A program made the position numbers and the translations under genes. From Clostridiales bacterium (GTDB lineage: Bacteria > Bacillota > Clostridia > Peptostreptococcales > Anaerovoracaceae), in the NCBI GenBank assembly GCA_009911365.1, contig QXXF01000023.1:1-64000 (forward strand): a DNA stretch of 64,000 nt. Direction: 5' to 3'. Of this stretch, positions 20,300-29,974 are shown one piece after another (the stretch's first letter is position 1; every line of letters begins with the position of its first letter). The notes beneath the pieces are model-generated. The model saw only the letters and a program-made list of their open reading frames with translations. It was not told the origin of the DNA and made no database searches.

Positions 20300-20509
20300 T
20301 TGAGAAAAATAATGATTCTCTTGATCAGGGGGTATCAGACGTTCATATCTCCTTTATTTCCGCCTACTTGCAGATTTTACCCTACATGTTCCGTATATTT
20401 TATTCAAGCATTGGAAAAATATGGATTTTTCAAAGGCAGTTATCTTGGGATTAAAAGGATTTTAAAGTGTCATCCCTTTCACCCGGGAGGTTATGATCCT
20501 TTAAAATAG
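20300..20509 (+). CDS. yidD: Membrane protein insertion efficiency factor YidD
   Basis: The 69-residue protein has the UPF0161 signature: [21 protein letters not shown] with its conserved cysteines, then [23 protein letters not shown]. It is thought to help YidC/Sec insert membrane proteins. It starts 12 bases after rnpA and lies 12 bases before yidC, within one operon. Confidence 0.95.
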   Translation: MRKIMILLIRGYQTFISPLFPPTCRFYPTCSVYFIQALEKYGFFKGSYLGIKRILKCHPFHPGGYDPLK

Positions 20510-20521
20510 TGGAGGAAATGA

Positions 20522-21229
20522 ATGTACACAATATTAGGAGTGATAGCGAAGCCTCTCGGTTTGTTACTTAGTTTTTTATATGGCTTTATTAATGATTATG
20601 GGATCACGATCATTGTTTTCACCATTATTGTTAAGACATGCCTTTATCCATTGTACATCAAGCAAACGAAATCAATGGCTAGGATGTCGGAAGTACAGCC
20701 GAAAATGGCGGCTTTGCAAAGAAAGTACGCGAACGATAAGGAAACTTTGAATATAAAAATGGCGGAACTCTACAAGGAAGAGAAATTTAACCCTATGGGT
20801 GGATGCCTTCCAATGCTGATTCAGATGCCGATCATCATGGGACTTTTTGCTCTGCTCAGGCAGCCTATGCAGTATATGCAGGATGATAGCATGCTCTTCG
20901 CTGTACACGAAAGCTTTTTATGGATCATGGATTTGAGTCAGCCTGACAAATGGATCCTACCGATCCTTGCGGGGGTCGCCACGTTTATCTCGTTTTACTT
21001 TAATCAGCAGCAGACTGATGATTCTGGCGCGGCGGCTCAGATGAACGGAATGATGAAGATGATGAAATTTATCTTTCCAGTCATGATCGTGTGGATGGGA
21101 AGATCATTTCCCGCGGGTCTGGCGCTTTACTGGGCCATTGGACAGTTTATGCAGATTTTCTTTAATTTGCACTTGAGATCCGTAAGAAAAAAGATAAAAG
21201 AAGAATCAAAAAAGAAAAAGAGAAAATAA
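20522..21229 (+). CDS. yidC: Membrane protein insertase YidC/OxaA family
   Basis: The 235-residue polytopic protein has the five-helix Oxa1/YidC core. The cytoplasmic hairpin KSMARMSEVQPKMAALQRKYANDKE lies after helix 1. The conserved NPMGGCLPMLIQMPI stretch lies near 89-103. The tail is strongly basic (KKIKEESKKKKRK), fitting ribosome contact. No lipobox or signal peptide is seen, and it is shorter than typical Bacillus YidC1/SpoIIIJ. It inserts membrane proteins alone or with SecYEG. Confidence 0.94.
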   Translation: MYTILGVIAKPLGLLLSFLYGFINDYGITIIVFTIIVKTCLYPLYIKQTKSMARMSEVQPKMAALQRKYANDKETLNIKMAELYKEEKFNPMGGCLPMLIQMPIIMGLFALLRQPMQYMQDDSMLFAVHESFLWIMDLSQPDKWILPILAGVATFISFYFNQQQTDDSGAAAQMNGMMKMMKFIFPVMIVWMGRSFPAGLALYWAIGQFMQIFFNLHLRSVRKKIKEESKKKKRK

Positions 21230-21265
21230 TAGAAAGTCCTTTTTCATGTCAGATGGAGGAATGAA

Positions 21266-22054
21266 ATGAATTTTTCAGAAAAATGGGGCACAGATGTTGA
21301 AGAAGCCGTTAGATTGGCTCTTGTCGATTTGAAGCTTGAGAGAGACCAAGTGGAAGTCACGGTTTTAGAGGAACCTTCAAAAGGTTTTTTCGGGATCGGG
21401 TCAAAGCTGGCTAAGGTCAGAGTGGAACCAAAAAAAGTGGAAGAAAAAATTGAAGAAGAAACAAAGACCCCTGAAATTGAAATAAAAAGAGAGGCAAAGG
21501 AAAGCCCTGAGAAAAAACCGGACAGAAGGAAAAAAGAAAAGAGCAGCAATAGAAGAGAAAAGAGAAAATCCTTAGTGCCAAGGGAACCGGAAGAAAACTT
21601 GGAGCTGGTGACAGAGCATCCGGCTCTTGCTTTCCTGGATGAGATCACGGAAAAAATGGGATTGACTCTGGAAATGACGGCAAAAAAGGGCGTAAACAGC
21701 CTTTATATTGATATCCAAGGAAAAGATTCTGGTACAATCATTGGAAAAAGAGGACAAACTCTGGATGCGATTCAGTATTTGACCAGTCTTGTGGTGAACA
21801 AGGACACGGAAAAATATATCCGAGTTGTCATTGACGCTGAAAATTACAGGTCAAAGAGAGAACGGACTTTGGAGCAGCTTGCTAACAGGCTTGCGGACAA
21901 GGTAGTAAGGACGAAAAAGAGCGTAAGATTGGAGCCTATGAATCCTTATGAACGAAAAGTGATTCATGCGACTCTTCAGGGCAACCCTAATGTCACTACC
22001 AAGAGTGAAGGTGAAGAGCCATACAGAAGGGTCATCATTGAACTTACAAAATAG
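21266..22054 (+). CDS. jag: RNA-binding protein Jag/KhpB
   Basis: The 262-residue protein has the Jag N-terminal domain (about 1-52, with the KGFFGIG motif), a long charged linker, a KH-like domain with IGKRGQTLDAIQYL (near 158-171) and an R3H domain. The R3H domain carries the R-x3-H-like pair in YERKVIHATLQ near 230. With KhpA it binds mRNA and influences cell elongation and division in Gram-positives. It is last in the rpmH-rnpA-yidD-yidC-jag set and is followed by an intrinsic terminator. Confidence 0.93.
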   Translation: MNFSEKWGTDVEEAVRLALVDLKLERDQVEVTVLEEPSKGFFGIGSKLAKVRVEPKKVEEKIEEETKTPEIEIKREAKESPEKKPDRRKKEKSSNRREKRKSLVPREPEENLELVTEHPALAFLDEITEKMGLTLEMTAKKGVNSLYIDIQGKDSGTIIGKRGQTLDAIQYLTSLVVNKDTEKYIRVVIDAENYRSKRERTLEQLANRLADKVVRTKKSVRLEPMNPYERKVIHATLQGNPNVTTKSEGEEPYRRVIIELTK

Positions 22055-22064
22055 TTGGAATAAG

Positions 22065-22092
22065 CCCGCAAATTTTGCGGGTCTTTTCTTTG
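22065..22092 (+). terminator. Terminator after jag
   Basis: CCCGCAA / TTGCGGG stem (22065-22071, 22075-22081) followed by TCTTTTCTTT. Confidence 0.75.
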
Positions 22093-22162
22093 CGAGAAGC
22101 ATCGCACATAGGCAATCCCTTTTGGTTTGGCGCAGAGACTTGATAAAGAAAGGAATTTTAGA

Positions 22163-23530
22163 ATGGACGACACAATCGCTGCCATTGCCACTGCGTATGG
22201 CGAGGGAGGAATCGGGATCATCCGCGTCAGCGGACCGGATACCTTGGCGATCCTTAGAAAAATATTCATTCCTCGGGGGAAAATCATCGAAAATCGAAAG
22301 ATGACTTATGGTCATATTGTGGATCCGGAGAACGGCGGAATGATCGATGAAGTCCTTTCCGTGTTCATGAAAAGCCCTCATACTTATACAAAAGAGGATG
22401 TGGCGGAGATCAACTGCCATGGGAGCATGGTTTCCCTGCGAAAAACCTTGGAGCTAGCACTCAGAAACGGTGCTCGTTTGGCAGAGCCAGGTGAGTTCAC
22501 GAAACGGGCTTTTTTAAATGGGCGGCTGGATCTTTCCCAGGCAGAGGCTGTCATTGATTTAATCAAAGCAAAGACGGACAAAAGCTTTGACGTGGCTATG
22601 GAACAGTTGGAAGGAAGTCTGTCTGCGGAAATCAAGAAAATCCGGGCAAAGATGATGGATTTGCTTGTGAACGTCACAGTGAACATCGATTATCCAGATG
22701 AAGACATCGAAGAGCTGACTTATGAAAGCATGGAAACCCAGATATCGCAGTTAGCCGATATGATCGAAACTTTGTTGGAAACCGCAGATTCCGGCCGGAT
22801 CCTGCGGGAGGGGCTGAAAGTGGCCATTATCGGAAAACCCAACGTGGGAAAATCTTCTCTCATGAATCAGCTTTTGAAGGAAAGCCGGGCCATTGTCACA
22901 GATATCCCAGGCACGACTAGAGACACTATCGAAGAGGTCGTGAGCATCAAAAATATTCCTGTCACTATTACGGATACTGCTGGTATTCGGGAGACAGCGG
23001 ACAAGATCGAGCAGATAGGAATTGAAAAAAGCAAAAAATCTTTTAATGAAGCGGACTTGATTATCTTTGTTATGGATAGCAGCCGGGAAATTTCTGCGGA
23101 AGATGAGGAAATCATGGATTATATCGGCACTAGGCGATGCATTGTTTTGATGAACAAAATCGATCTGGGCAGTCTGTGGACAAAGGAAAAGATTCAGGAA
23201 AAGCTGCCTCATGGGGTAGTGCTGGAAACGTCTATGTTAGAGCGTTCTGGCGCGGAAAAGATTGAGGAAGAGATCTTGGACATGGTTTACAGCGGAAAAG
23301 CGAGGCAAAACGAAAGTCTTTTTGTGACCAACGCGCGTCACAAAGATTTGCTGGAACGAACCAAGAAAAGTCTGAAAGACGCAGTTGAAATGACGGCCAT
23401 GCGGGAAGCTATGGACTTTATAGAAGTTGACATAAAAAATAGTTATGATTTCTTAGGTGAAATCATCGGAGAAACGGTTTCTGACGATATCATCAATGAA
23501 GTGTTTTCCAGATTTTGTTTAGGAAAATAA
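22163..23530 (+). CDS. mnmE: tRNA modification GTPase MnmE
   Basis: The 455-residue protein has the N-terminal formyl-THF-binding domain (IAAIATAYGEGGIGIIRVSGP). The helical domain holds an inserted G domain with G1 GKPNVGKSS, G2/G3 GTTRDT and DTAG, and G4 NKID. The C-terminal FCLGK is the C-[IVL]-G-K active motif. With MnmG it makes the cmnm5 modification of wobble U34. ATG 22163 is chosen because an AAAGAAAGGA site lies just upstream; an upstream in-frame start at 22127 lacks support. Confidence 0.96.
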   Translation: MDDTIAAIATAYGEGGIGIIRVSGPDTLAILRKIFIPRGKIIENRKMTYGHIVDPENGGMIDEVLSVFMKSPHTYTKEDVAEINCHGSMVSLRKTLELALRNGARLAEPGEFTKRAFLNGRLDLSQAEAVIDLIKAKTDKSFDVAMEQLEGSLSAEIKKIRAKMMDLLVNVTVNIDYPDEDIEELTYESMETQISQLADMIETLLETADSGRILREGLKVAIIGKPNVGKSSLMNQLLKESRAIVTDIPGTTRDTIEEVVSIKNIPVTITDTAGIRETADKIEQIGIEKSKKSFNEADLIIFVMDSSREISAEDEEIMDYIGTRRCIVLMNKIDLGSLWTKEKIQEKLPHGVVLETSMLERSGAEKIEEEILDMVYSGKARQNESLFVTNARHKDLLERTKKSLKDAVEMTAMREAMDFIEVDIKNSYDFLGEIIGETVSDDIINEVFSRFCLGK

Positions 23531-23566
23531 CGCATGATGATGGGATAAATTCTAGGGGGACGCAAT

Positions 23567-25447
23567 ATGTCTGGTTATATCATGGGTCAATATGACGTGA
23601 TCGTAGTAGGAGCGGGGCACGCAGGCTGTGAAGCAGCCTTGGCTTCTGCCCGCATGGGAAAAAAAACTTTGATCCTTTCCATCAATTTGGAATCCATCGC
23701 CATGATGGCCTGCAATCCTTCCATCGGCGGAACGGGGAAGGGCCACCTTGTGCGGGAAATCGATGCTCTTGGCGGAGAGATGGGGCTCAATATTGATAAA
23801 ACTTTTATCCAGAGTAAGATGCTCAATACGGCAAAGGGGCCGGCAGTTCATTCGCTGCGGGCTCAGGCGGACAAAAATAGATACCATGAGGAAATGAAGA
23901 AAACTTTAGAACAGCAGGAAAACCTGGATCTAAAACAGGCGGAAGCTGTGGATCTGGTGATCGAAGATGGCAAAGCCTGCGGCGTGGTGACGCAAACGCA
24001 TTCCATTTATCAGTGTGATGCGGTGATCTTAGCGACTGGTACATTTTTGAAGGGCAAGATCTTTATTGGAGAAAGCATTTTTGACAGCGGGCCTAATGGC
24101 CTGGCTCCTTCTGTGGAGCTGGGAGAAAATCTACGAAAGCATGGGTTGCCTATGCGGCGGTTCAAAACAGGCACGCCTGCTAGGGCTTTGGGAAAGAGCT
24201 TGGATTATTCCAAAATGACTGAGCAGATGGGTGATGAGAAAATCGTTCCTTTTTCGTTTTTGAATGATGGATTGGAAAAGGAGCAAATTTCCTGTTGGCT
24301 GACTTACACCAATGAGGAGACGCATACTGTGATACGAAACAATTTCCAAAGATCAGCACTTTTTGGTGGTCAGATTGAAGGGGTAGGTCCTAGATATTGT
24401 CCATCTATTGAAGATAAAGTCAATCGCTTTGCGGATAAAAAACGGCATCAGCTGTTTATAGAGCCGGAAGGATTGTCAACAGATGAAATTTATATTCAGG
24501 GAATGTCTTCTAGCCTTCCAGAGGATGTGCAGCGGGATTTTTATCAGACCATCCCTGGATTGGAAAATCTGGAAATCGTCAGGCCAGCTTATGCTATTGA
24601 GTATGATTGTATTGATCCTTTAGATCTAAAGCTGAATTTGGAAAACAGACAGATTGAAAATTTGTTCTGCGCCGGACAGTTTAATGGAAGTTCTGGCTAT
24701 GAAGAAGCAGCGGCCCAAGGTTTGATGGCCGGGATTAACGCAGTTTTGAAGATTGACAAAAAAAATCCATTTATCCTTCAAAGAAACGAGGCTTATATTG
24801 GCGTTCTCATCGACGATTTGGTGACAAAAGGTACTAATGAACCTTATCGTATCATGACCAGCAGAGCGGAATATAGGCTGGTTCTCAGGCAAGATAACGC
24901 AGATTTGCGTTTGACAGAGAAATCTTATGCTTTGGGACTGGCTACAGAGGAACGGTATAGAAAATTTTTGGATAAAAAGGAAATTGTTTGTAATGAAAAA
25001 AAGCGTTTGGAAAAAGTTATGGTAGATCCAACGGATATCAATGATTTCCTAGTGGAGCGGGGCAGTACGCCGATCCAAAAGAAAATGTCCATTTTGGAGT
25101 TGATGAAGCGGCCACAGGTAGGTTATGATGATTTGTCATTTGTAGATTCACAGCGGCCACTATTGTCAGACCATGCGAAGACGCAATTGGAAGTCCAGAT
25201 CAAATACGAAGGTTATATTGCGAAGCAGGAGCAGCAGATCCAGCGTTTTAAAAAACTGGAAGATAAAAAATTAGACAGCAATTTTAATTATGATGAAGTA
25301 GAAGGAATCCGAATCGAGGCCCGGCAAAAGCTGAATCAATTCAAGCCGGTTTCTTTAGGACAGGCTTCTCGGATTTCGGGAGTTTCCCCAGCGGATATCA
25401 ATGTTCTTTTAATTCATCTGGAAAAAATGAGAAGGAAAAAATTATGA
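23567..25447 (+). CDS. mnmG: tRNA uridine-5-carboxymethylaminomethyl modification enzyme MnmG
   Basis: The 626-residue flavoprotein has the FAD-binding Rossmann motif [12 protein letters not shown] (near 14-25), the MnmG signature [24 protein letters not shown] and a C-terminal helical domain that binds MnmE. It is the partner of the preceding gene. GGGGGA lies before the ATG at 23567; an alternative ATG at 23582 is less well spaced. Its TGA overlaps the rsmG start. Confidence 0.96.
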   Translation: MSGYIMGQYDVIVVGAGHAGCEAALASARMGKKTLILSINLESIAMMACNPSIGGTGKGHLVREIDALGGEMGLNIDKTFIQSKMLNTAKGPAVHSLRAQADKNRYHEEMKKTLEQQENLDLKQAEAVDLVIEDGKACGVVTQTHSIYQCDAVILATGTFLKGKIFIGESIFDSGPNGLAPSVELGENLRKHGLPMRRFKTGTPARALGKSLDYSKMTEQMGDEKIVPFSFLNDGLEKEQISCWLTYTNEETHTVIRNNFQRSALFGGQIEGVGPRYCPSIEDKVNRFADKKRHQLFIEPEGLSTDEIYIQGMSSSLPEDVQRDFYQTIPGLENLEIVRPAYAIEYDCIDPLDLKLNLENRQIENLFCAGQFNGSSGYEEAAAQGLMAGINAVLKIDKKNPFILQRNEAYIGVLIDDLVTKGTNEPYRIMTSRAEYRLVLRQDNADLRLTEKSYALGLATEERYRKFLDKKEIVCNEKKRLEKVMVDPTDINDFLVERGSTPIQKKMSILELMKRPQVGYDDLSFVDSQRPLLSDHAKTQLEVQIKYEGYIAKQEQQIQRFKKLEDKKLDSNFNYDEVEGIRIEARQKLNQFKPVSLGQASRISGVSPADINVLLIHLEKMRRKKL

Positions 25448-26154
25448 AGCAATTAGCAGTGGCCCTTGATGGGTTAGGAATTTCATATGATGAAACTATA
25501 TTAAACAAATTTCGCCTTTATATGGAAGGTATTTTGAAATGGAATGAATCCATCAATATCACTTCCATCAAAGAGGAGGATGAATTTATTAGAAAGCATT
25601 ACATAGATTCTCTTTTATGCGCGCCTTCAAAGGAATTTCGCAGGGCAAAGAGAATCATTGATGTGGGAACGGGAGGAGGGTTTCCTGGTGTGCCTTTAGC
25701 TCTCATTGCGCCTGAGAAAGAATTTATTCTTATGGATTCTTTAAACAAACGAATCAAGATCATTCGTGAGCTATGTGAAGAGCTAGAAATTAAAAATGTG
25801 ACAGCCATCCATAATAGGGCAGAAGATTTGGCGCAGGATCAGGGCCATCGGGAAGCTTATGATCTCTGCCTTTCTAGAGCAGTGGCTAATCTAGCTACCC
25901 TTTCTGAATATTGTCTTCCTTTCCTGAAAAGGGGAGGATACTTTCTTTCTTATAAAAGCGTAGACATAGGGAAAGAAATCAAGGAAGCAAAAAAGGCGAT
26001 CCATATTTTGGGCGGAAACATGGATCGGGAAGAAATCGCTGATTTGGACGGATTTGACTTGCAGCACAAAATCATCTTTATTAAAAAAATAAAAAGGACA
26101 CCCGCAAAATTTCCAAGAAAAGCGGGAACACCATCGAAAGACCCCCTAATTTAA
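25444..26154 (+). CDS. rsmG: 16S rRNA (guanine527-N7)-methyltransferase RsmG
   Basis: The 236-residue Rossmann-fold methyltransferase has the AdoMet-binding [19 protein letters not shown] (near 72-90), the catalytic-region [10 protein letters not shown] and the family C-terminal [16 protein letters not shown]. It methylates G527 of 16S rRNA. It overlaps the end of mnmG by four bases (ATGA), so the two are translationally coupled. It ends the modification operon at a strong terminator that overlaps its stop region. Confidence 0.95.
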   Translation: MKQLAVALDGLGISYDETILNKFRLYMEGILKWNESINITSIKEEDEFIRKHYIDSLLCAPSKEFRRAKRIIDVGTGGGFPGVPLALIAPEKEFILMDSLNKRIKIIRELCEELEIKNVTAIHNRAEDLAQDQGHREAYDLCLSRAVANLATLSEYCLPFLKRGGYFLSYKSVDIGKEIKEAKKAIHILGGNMDREEIADLDGFDLQHKIIFIKKIKRTPAKFPRKAGTPSKDPLI

Positions 26155-26172
26155 ATGATTTAGGGGTTTTTT
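26134..26172 (+). terminator. Terminator after rsmG
   Basis: The CCCCCTAA ... TTAGGGG stem (with an AT-rich loop) is followed by TTTTTTG. The left arm overlaps the end of the rsmG coding sequence. Confidence 0.8.
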
Positions 26173-26241
26173 GTTGAAGAAAAATCCTTTTCTGCATGTA
26201 TATCTCTTGGTAAGATATTGATAGGACAAGGAGGAGAAGAC

Positions 26242-27051
26242 ATGCTGACAAAGAGAGTTGTGGACGTGCCTATTGATTTGATTGTTGCGAATCCAGATCA
26301 GCCGAGAAAAGAATTCGGTGAGGAAGAATTGATGGAGCTGCGAGATTCCATTAAAGAGTATGGTGTCATACAGCCTATTATTTTAAAAAGATATAACGGA
26401 TCTTCTTACATATTGATCGCCGGAGAGAGGCGGCTGCGGGCAGCTTCCATGGCAGGATTGGAAAAAATTCCTGCTATTGTCAGAGAAGTAGATGAACGAG
26501 ATTCTGCTATTATTGCTCTTGTGGAAAATGTTCAGCGGGAAAATCTTGGTTATATGGAAGAGGCTTATGCATATCACAAGCTGATGGAAGATTATGATTT
26601 GACACAAGGTGAGCTGGCAGAGAGAGTTGGAAAAAAGCAATCTACTATTTCCAATAAAATAAGACTTTTGTCTCTTCCAGAAGATATCCAGCAAGCATTG
26701 ATTAGCAATCGACTGACAGAGCGTCATGCTAGAGCTTTGTTAAAAATACCTGATGATGAAACAAGGCGTATGGTGATACAGAGGATTATTAATCATGGGC
26801 TGAACGTAAGACAAAGTGAAAAGTTAATTCAAGATATATTGGAAAAACAACAAGAAGAACTGAGAAAGAAAAATAAAATTCGTTATATCAGCTATAAGCT
26901 TTATCTAAATACTATACGTAAAACCTTTAATGAAATTTTTCAAGTTGAGCAAGGCGCAAAATATACACAAGAAGACAAAGGTGAGTATTATGAAGTTAAA
27001 ATTACAATTCCAAAAAACACTCCTAAGCATAAACAGGTAGTAAACCAATAA
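26242..27051 (+). CDS. noc: ParB-like nucleoid occlusion protein Noc
   Basis: The 269-residue ParB-family protein has the N-terminal CTP-binding fold with PDQPRKEF and the GERRLRAA motif (near 67-74), then ENVQRENL. A helix-turn-helix region follows (LTQGELAERVGKKQSTISNKIRLLSLP). Its place between rsmG and parA, next to a second, more canonical ParB, matches noc in B. subtilis. Noc spreads from its own sites and keeps the division septum off the nucleoid. ATG 26242 has an AAGGAGGAGAAG site; the open frame begins at 26218 without support. A basic C-terminus is present. Identification as Noc rather than a second ParB rests on position. Confidence 0.82.
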   Translation: MLTKRVVDVPIDLIVANPDQPRKEFGEEELMELRDSIKEYGVIQPIILKRYNGSSYILIAGERRLRAASMAGLEKIPAIVREVDERDSAIIALVENVQRENLGYMEEAYAYHKLMEDYDLTQGELAERVGKKQSTISNKIRLLSLPEDIQQALISNRLTERHARALLKIPDDETRRMVIQRIINHGLNVRQSEKLIQDILEKQQEELRKKNKIRYISYKLYLNTIRKTFNEIFQVEQGAKYTQEDKGEYYEVKITIPKNTPKHKQVVNQ

Positions 27052-27086
27052 GGGAATGTTTCACGTGAAACATTCCCCTTTTTTAT
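27052..27086 (+). terminator. parS: noc terminator containing a perfect parS site
   Basis: A perfect 26-base palindrome runs 27052-27077, directly after the noc stop, and is followed by a CTTTTTT tract, so it forms an intrinsic terminator. Its core 27057-27072 reads TGTTTCACGTGAAACA, the exact parS consensus bound by ParB/Spo0J. One sequence therefore appears to serve both chromosome segregation and transcription termination. Confidence 0.88.
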
Positions 27087-27089
27087 GAG

Positions 27090-27162
27090 AAAATATCGTT
27101 TTCGATATTTCTGAAATATGAACAAAGTCTACTGTTTTTTTCATCAGTAGACTTTGTTCTGT
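27090..27162 (+). repeat. Dispersed two-hairpin intergenic repeat, copy C
   Basis: An AAATATCG/CGATATTT hairpin is followed by GAACAAAGTCTACTG and its exact inverse CAGTAGACTTTGTTC (15-base stem, ten-base loop). The block order matches the copies at 4624, 33186, 33316, 38217 and 52232. Confidence 0.6.
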
Positions 27163-27330
27163 AATGAATATGTTGTGATAGTTTTTGTGTGCTGATCAGG
27201 CTGCTTAAAAAAACAACTGATGAGAATGGATTTGTTCTAAATTGAAAGGATGAAAGACACGTTCTAAAACGAAATTAATTTCAAATTTGACGGTTTTATT
27301 TCATTATAAGTACTTTTTCGTAAAAAACTA

Positions 27331-27359
27331 TAGTCAAAAAATATTTAATAGTGTATAAT
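27331..27359 (+). promoter_or_regulatory. Probable parA-parB promoter
   Basis: TAGTCA (four of six matches) at 27331-27336, a 17-base spacer, TATAAT at 27354-27359. The rest of the gap 27163-27486 is AT-rich with nothing else I can name. Confidence 0.55.
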
Positions 27360-27486
27360 CAAAAAATGTGAAAGTAATACAAACTAAAGTGTATTTCAAG
27401 TTGTTTGATATTAAGATATCTAAAATTGTTTGAAAAAGAAAAATGAAATAACTTTTAAAATATGCTTTAGGTCAGGAGGAAATGAT

Positions 27487-28260
27487 TTGGGAAAAGCAAT
27501 TGCAATATTTAATCAAAAGGGAGGCGTAGGGAAGACTACCACAAATATCAATCTTGCTGCCTGCCTTGCTCTAAAGGGTAAAAAGATTCTAGTAATAGAT
27601 ATCGATCCTCAGGGGAATACAACTAGTGGAATTGGATTGTCAAAAAAAGAACTGGGCAATACTTCATATGAAATTTTAATCGAAAAAAATATTGATACAA
27701 AGTCCGCTATTGTAGAAACCCAAGTGAAAAATCTGGACATTATTCCAGCTAGTGTCCAGCTGGCTGGAGCAGAAGTGGAATTGATTCAGTTGCAAGGGCG
27801 GGAAAAAAGATTGAAAAACGCTCTTGATCAGGTAAAGCCTGAATATGATTATATTTTCATCGACTGTCCACCATCATTGGGGCTCTTGACGATCAATTCC
27901 TTGACTGCGGTGGATTCCGTCCTCATTCCAATCCAATGTGAGTTTTATGCTCTGGAAGGGGTGAGCCAGTTGATGAGTACGATCGAAATCGTTAAAAAGA
28001 GTATGAACCCAAAATTGGAAATCCAAGGCGTCATTCTCAGTATGTTTGATGGAAGGACAAATCTTTCCATACAAGTGGTAGAAGAAGTTAAGAAATATTT
28101 CAAAGAAAAAGTATATACTACAGTGATTCCAAGAAATGTAAGGCTTGCAGAAGCTCCTAGTTATGGTCTGCCAATCATGCAGTATGATCCAAAGTCAGCG
28201 GGTGCACAGGCTTATCAGGAATTTGCAGAAGAATTCTTAAGTCTGGAGGATGAAAATTAA
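27487..28260 (+). CDS. parA: Chromosome partitioning ATPase ParA (Soj)
   Basis: The 257-residue Walker-type ATPase has the deviant Walker A NQKGGVGKTTT (near 9-19), DIDPQGN and the FIDCPPSLGLLT motif. It works with ParB-parS in origin segregation and, as Soj, in modulating DnaA. The start is TTG 27487: AGGAGGA lies eight bases before it and MGKAIAIFNQKGG is the usual N-terminus. The frame is open further upstream to 27430 without a ribosome site. It overlaps parB by one base. Confidence 0.95.
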   Translation: MGKAIAIFNQKGGVGKTTTNINLAACLALKGKKILVIDIDPQGNTTSGIGLSKKELGNTSYEILIEKNIDTKSAIVETQVKNLDIIPASVQLAGAEVELIQLQGREKRLKNALDQVKPEYDYIFIDCPPSLGLLTINSLTAVDSVLIPIQCEFYALEGVSQLMSTIEIVKKSMNPKLEIQGVILSMFDGRTNLSIQVVEEVKKYFKEKVYTTVIPRNVRLAEAPSYGLPIMQYDPKSAGAQAYQEFAEEFLSLEDEN

Positions 28261-29153
28261 TGGCAGCTCCGAAAAATAGAGGATTAGGAAAAGGACTAGA
28301 CGCTCTTTTTAGTAGTTCAGAAATCAAAATACCAACAGAATCCGCAAACGATGCGGAGCAGTTAGAAGAGAGAGGCATTTCTTTTATTGATATCAATGAT
28401 ATCAAACCAAATGAAAAGCAGCCCCGCAAAAATTTCGACGAAGAAAAGCTAGAAGAATTAGCGACTTCTATTAGAGAACATGGTCTCATACAGCCTGTGA
28501 TTTTACGGCACTCTGAAATAGGCTATGAAATCGTGGCAGGGGAGAGAAGGTGGAGAGCCTGCCGAAAAGCTGGCATCAAAGAAATTCCTTCTATTGTTAA
28601 AGAATTGACTGACGAGCAAAACATGCTCATCGCTATTATTGAAAATATGCAGCGAGAGGATTTGAATCCTATAGAAGAAGCAGAAGGCCTAAATCAGATG
28701 ATCGACTCTTTTGGTCTTACGCAGGAAGAGGTTTCAAAGAGTATTGGAAAGAGCAGGCCTTATATCACCAATGCGCTGCGGCTTTTAAAGCTTCCTGAAC
28801 AAATCAGAAATTTAGTTTCAGAAGGGAAACTTTCTAGCGGCCATGCCAGAGCGATTGCAGGAATTTCTGATCCTGAAAAGCAAATTGAAATCGCTGAATA
28901 TGCTATTAAAAAAGAGCTTTCTGTCAGAGAAATTGAAAAACTCATTAAAGAGCTTGGAACTGATAAAAAGAAAAATAAGCAGAAAAAAATTGATAAAACG
29001 CCAGATGTAAAACGCGTAGAAGAAGATTTGAAACAGATCATGGGAACCAAAGTCAATTTGAGTCAAAAAGGAAAAAAGGGCAGAATTGAAATCGAATATT
29101 ATAGTAAAGAAGAATTAGAAAGATTAATAGAACTATTGAAATCCCTTGCATAA
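28260..29153 (+). CDS. parB: Chromosome partitioning protein ParB (Spo0J)
   Basis: The 297-residue protein has the N-terminal RGLGKGLDALF motif and the CTP-binding region (KPNEKQPRKNF, AGERRWRACRKAG, ENMQREDLNPIEEA). The helix-turn-helix follows (LTQEEVSKSIGKSRPYITNALRLL), with a C-terminal dimer domain. It binds the parS sites at 27057 and 29161, spreads along DNA and recruits SMC. It forms an operon with parA. Confidence 0.96.
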   Translation: MAAPKNRGLGKGLDALFSSSEIKIPTESANDAEQLEERGISFIDINDIKPNEKQPRKNFDEEKLEELATSIREHGLIQPVILRHSEIGYEIVAGERRWRACRKAGIKEIPSIVKELTDEQNMLIAIIENMQREDLNPIEEAEGLNQMIDSFGLTQEEVSKSIGKSRPYITNALRLLKLPEQIRNLVSEGKLSSGHARAIAGISDPEKQIEIAEYAIKKELSVREIEKLIKELGTDKKKNKQKKIDKTPDVKRVEEDLKQIMGTKVNLSQKGKKGRIEIEYYSKEELERLIELLKSLA

Positions 29154-29176
29154 GGGATTTTGTTTCACATGAAACA
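29139..29176 (+). other. parS: parB 3' hairpin and second parS site
   Basis: AAATCCCTT / AAGGGATTT form a hairpin over the parB stop (about 29140-29160). Directly after it, 29161-29176 reads TGTTTCACATGAAACA, one base from the parS consensus. No long T-run follows, so terminator function is weak. Confidence 0.75.
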
Positions 29177-29254
29177 TGATAATTATGGAAAGAGATATTA
29201 AATTGAAAAATTGTATTATTACTGTTTCCATATGCAAAGAATATATTTTGAACT

Positions 29255-29770
29255 ATGAGAAAAGAAGATATAGAAATTTACATGGCACAAATCATAGCAG
29301 AGTGTCGTTTGATCCACATACCAGTCAGTCAGTATATTGACCCGCGGATCACGATCAATACACGAGCCCGCAGCAGATTTGCTGCCTGTAAAAAGATAAA
29401 AGGTCCTTACAAGTATGAAATAGAAGTAGGCGAAATGCTATTACAAGCTGATATTAAATGGATAAAAAATATACTAGCTCACGAGATTTTACATACTTGC
29501 CACGGGTGCTATAATCATGGGCAAAGATGGAAAACATACGCAAATCAAATGAATCAGACATATGGATATGAAATTAGCACAACGACCACTTATGAAAGAA
29601 TAGGACTAGAGAGACCAGAGAAAAAAAGACAGATCAATTACATGATTGCCTGTCGAGATTGCGGCCAGAAAATGTATCGGCAAAAACGATCTCGCCTTGT
29701 GACTCATACAAATGAATATCGATGTAAGTGTGGAGGGAAATTAGATTGTTATAAAATAGAGAAAAATTGA
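29255..29770 (+). CDS. SprT-like zinc metalloprotease-domain protein
   Basis: The 171-residue protein has the SprT-type zincin motif HEILHTC (HExxH, near 72-78), and GHGQRW-like CYNHGQRWKTYANQ supplies the third ligand. A C-terminal zinc ribbon has CRDCG (near 131-135) and CKCGGKLDC. SprT/Spartan relatives act on DNA-bound proteins, but the role of this bacterial subgroup is not known. There is no convincing ribosome site before the ATG at 29255; the in-frame ATG at 29282 is an alternative. It follows parB by 100 bases. Confidence 0.78.
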   Translation: MRKEDIEIYMAQIIAECRLIHIPVSQYIDPRITINTRARSRFAACKKIKGPYKYEIEVGEMLLQADIKWIKNILAHEILHTCHGCYNHGQRWKTYANQMNQTYGYEISTTTTYERIGLERPEKKRQINYMIACRDCGQKMYRQKRSRLVTHTNEYRCKCGGKLDCYKIEKN

Positions 29771-29915
29771 TTTTCAGAAAATATAAGCTAGAAAAAAAGC
29801 ATTGCTGTAAAAATAGAAAAAAATTTATAAAATGTAAAATAATATAAAGGAAATGTTCTAAAAAGTGAATTGAGCAAGCTCTTCGATAACTTTCTTGTAG
29901 AATGAAGATCGTTTA

Positions 29916-29937
29916 ATAGATAGTAAAGACTATCTAT
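29916..29937. promoter_or_regulatory. Inverted repeat upstream of the surface-protein leader
   Basis: ATAGATAGT / ACTATCTAT, a perfect nine-base inverted repeat with a four-base loop. It lies about 40 bases upstream of the -35 element at 29975, so it could be a regulator site. The surrounding 29771-29974 is AT-rich and otherwise empty. Confidence 0.35.
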
Positions 29938-29974
29938 ATTAATTGGGGAAAATGAAAAAATCTAATAGAAGCTC

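Noticed and set aside
26242-27051. Calling the first ParB-like gene the segregation ParB
   Set aside because: A second ParB directly follows parA with the typical N-terminal motif. Gene order matches noc for the first one, although sequence alone does not prove Noc function.
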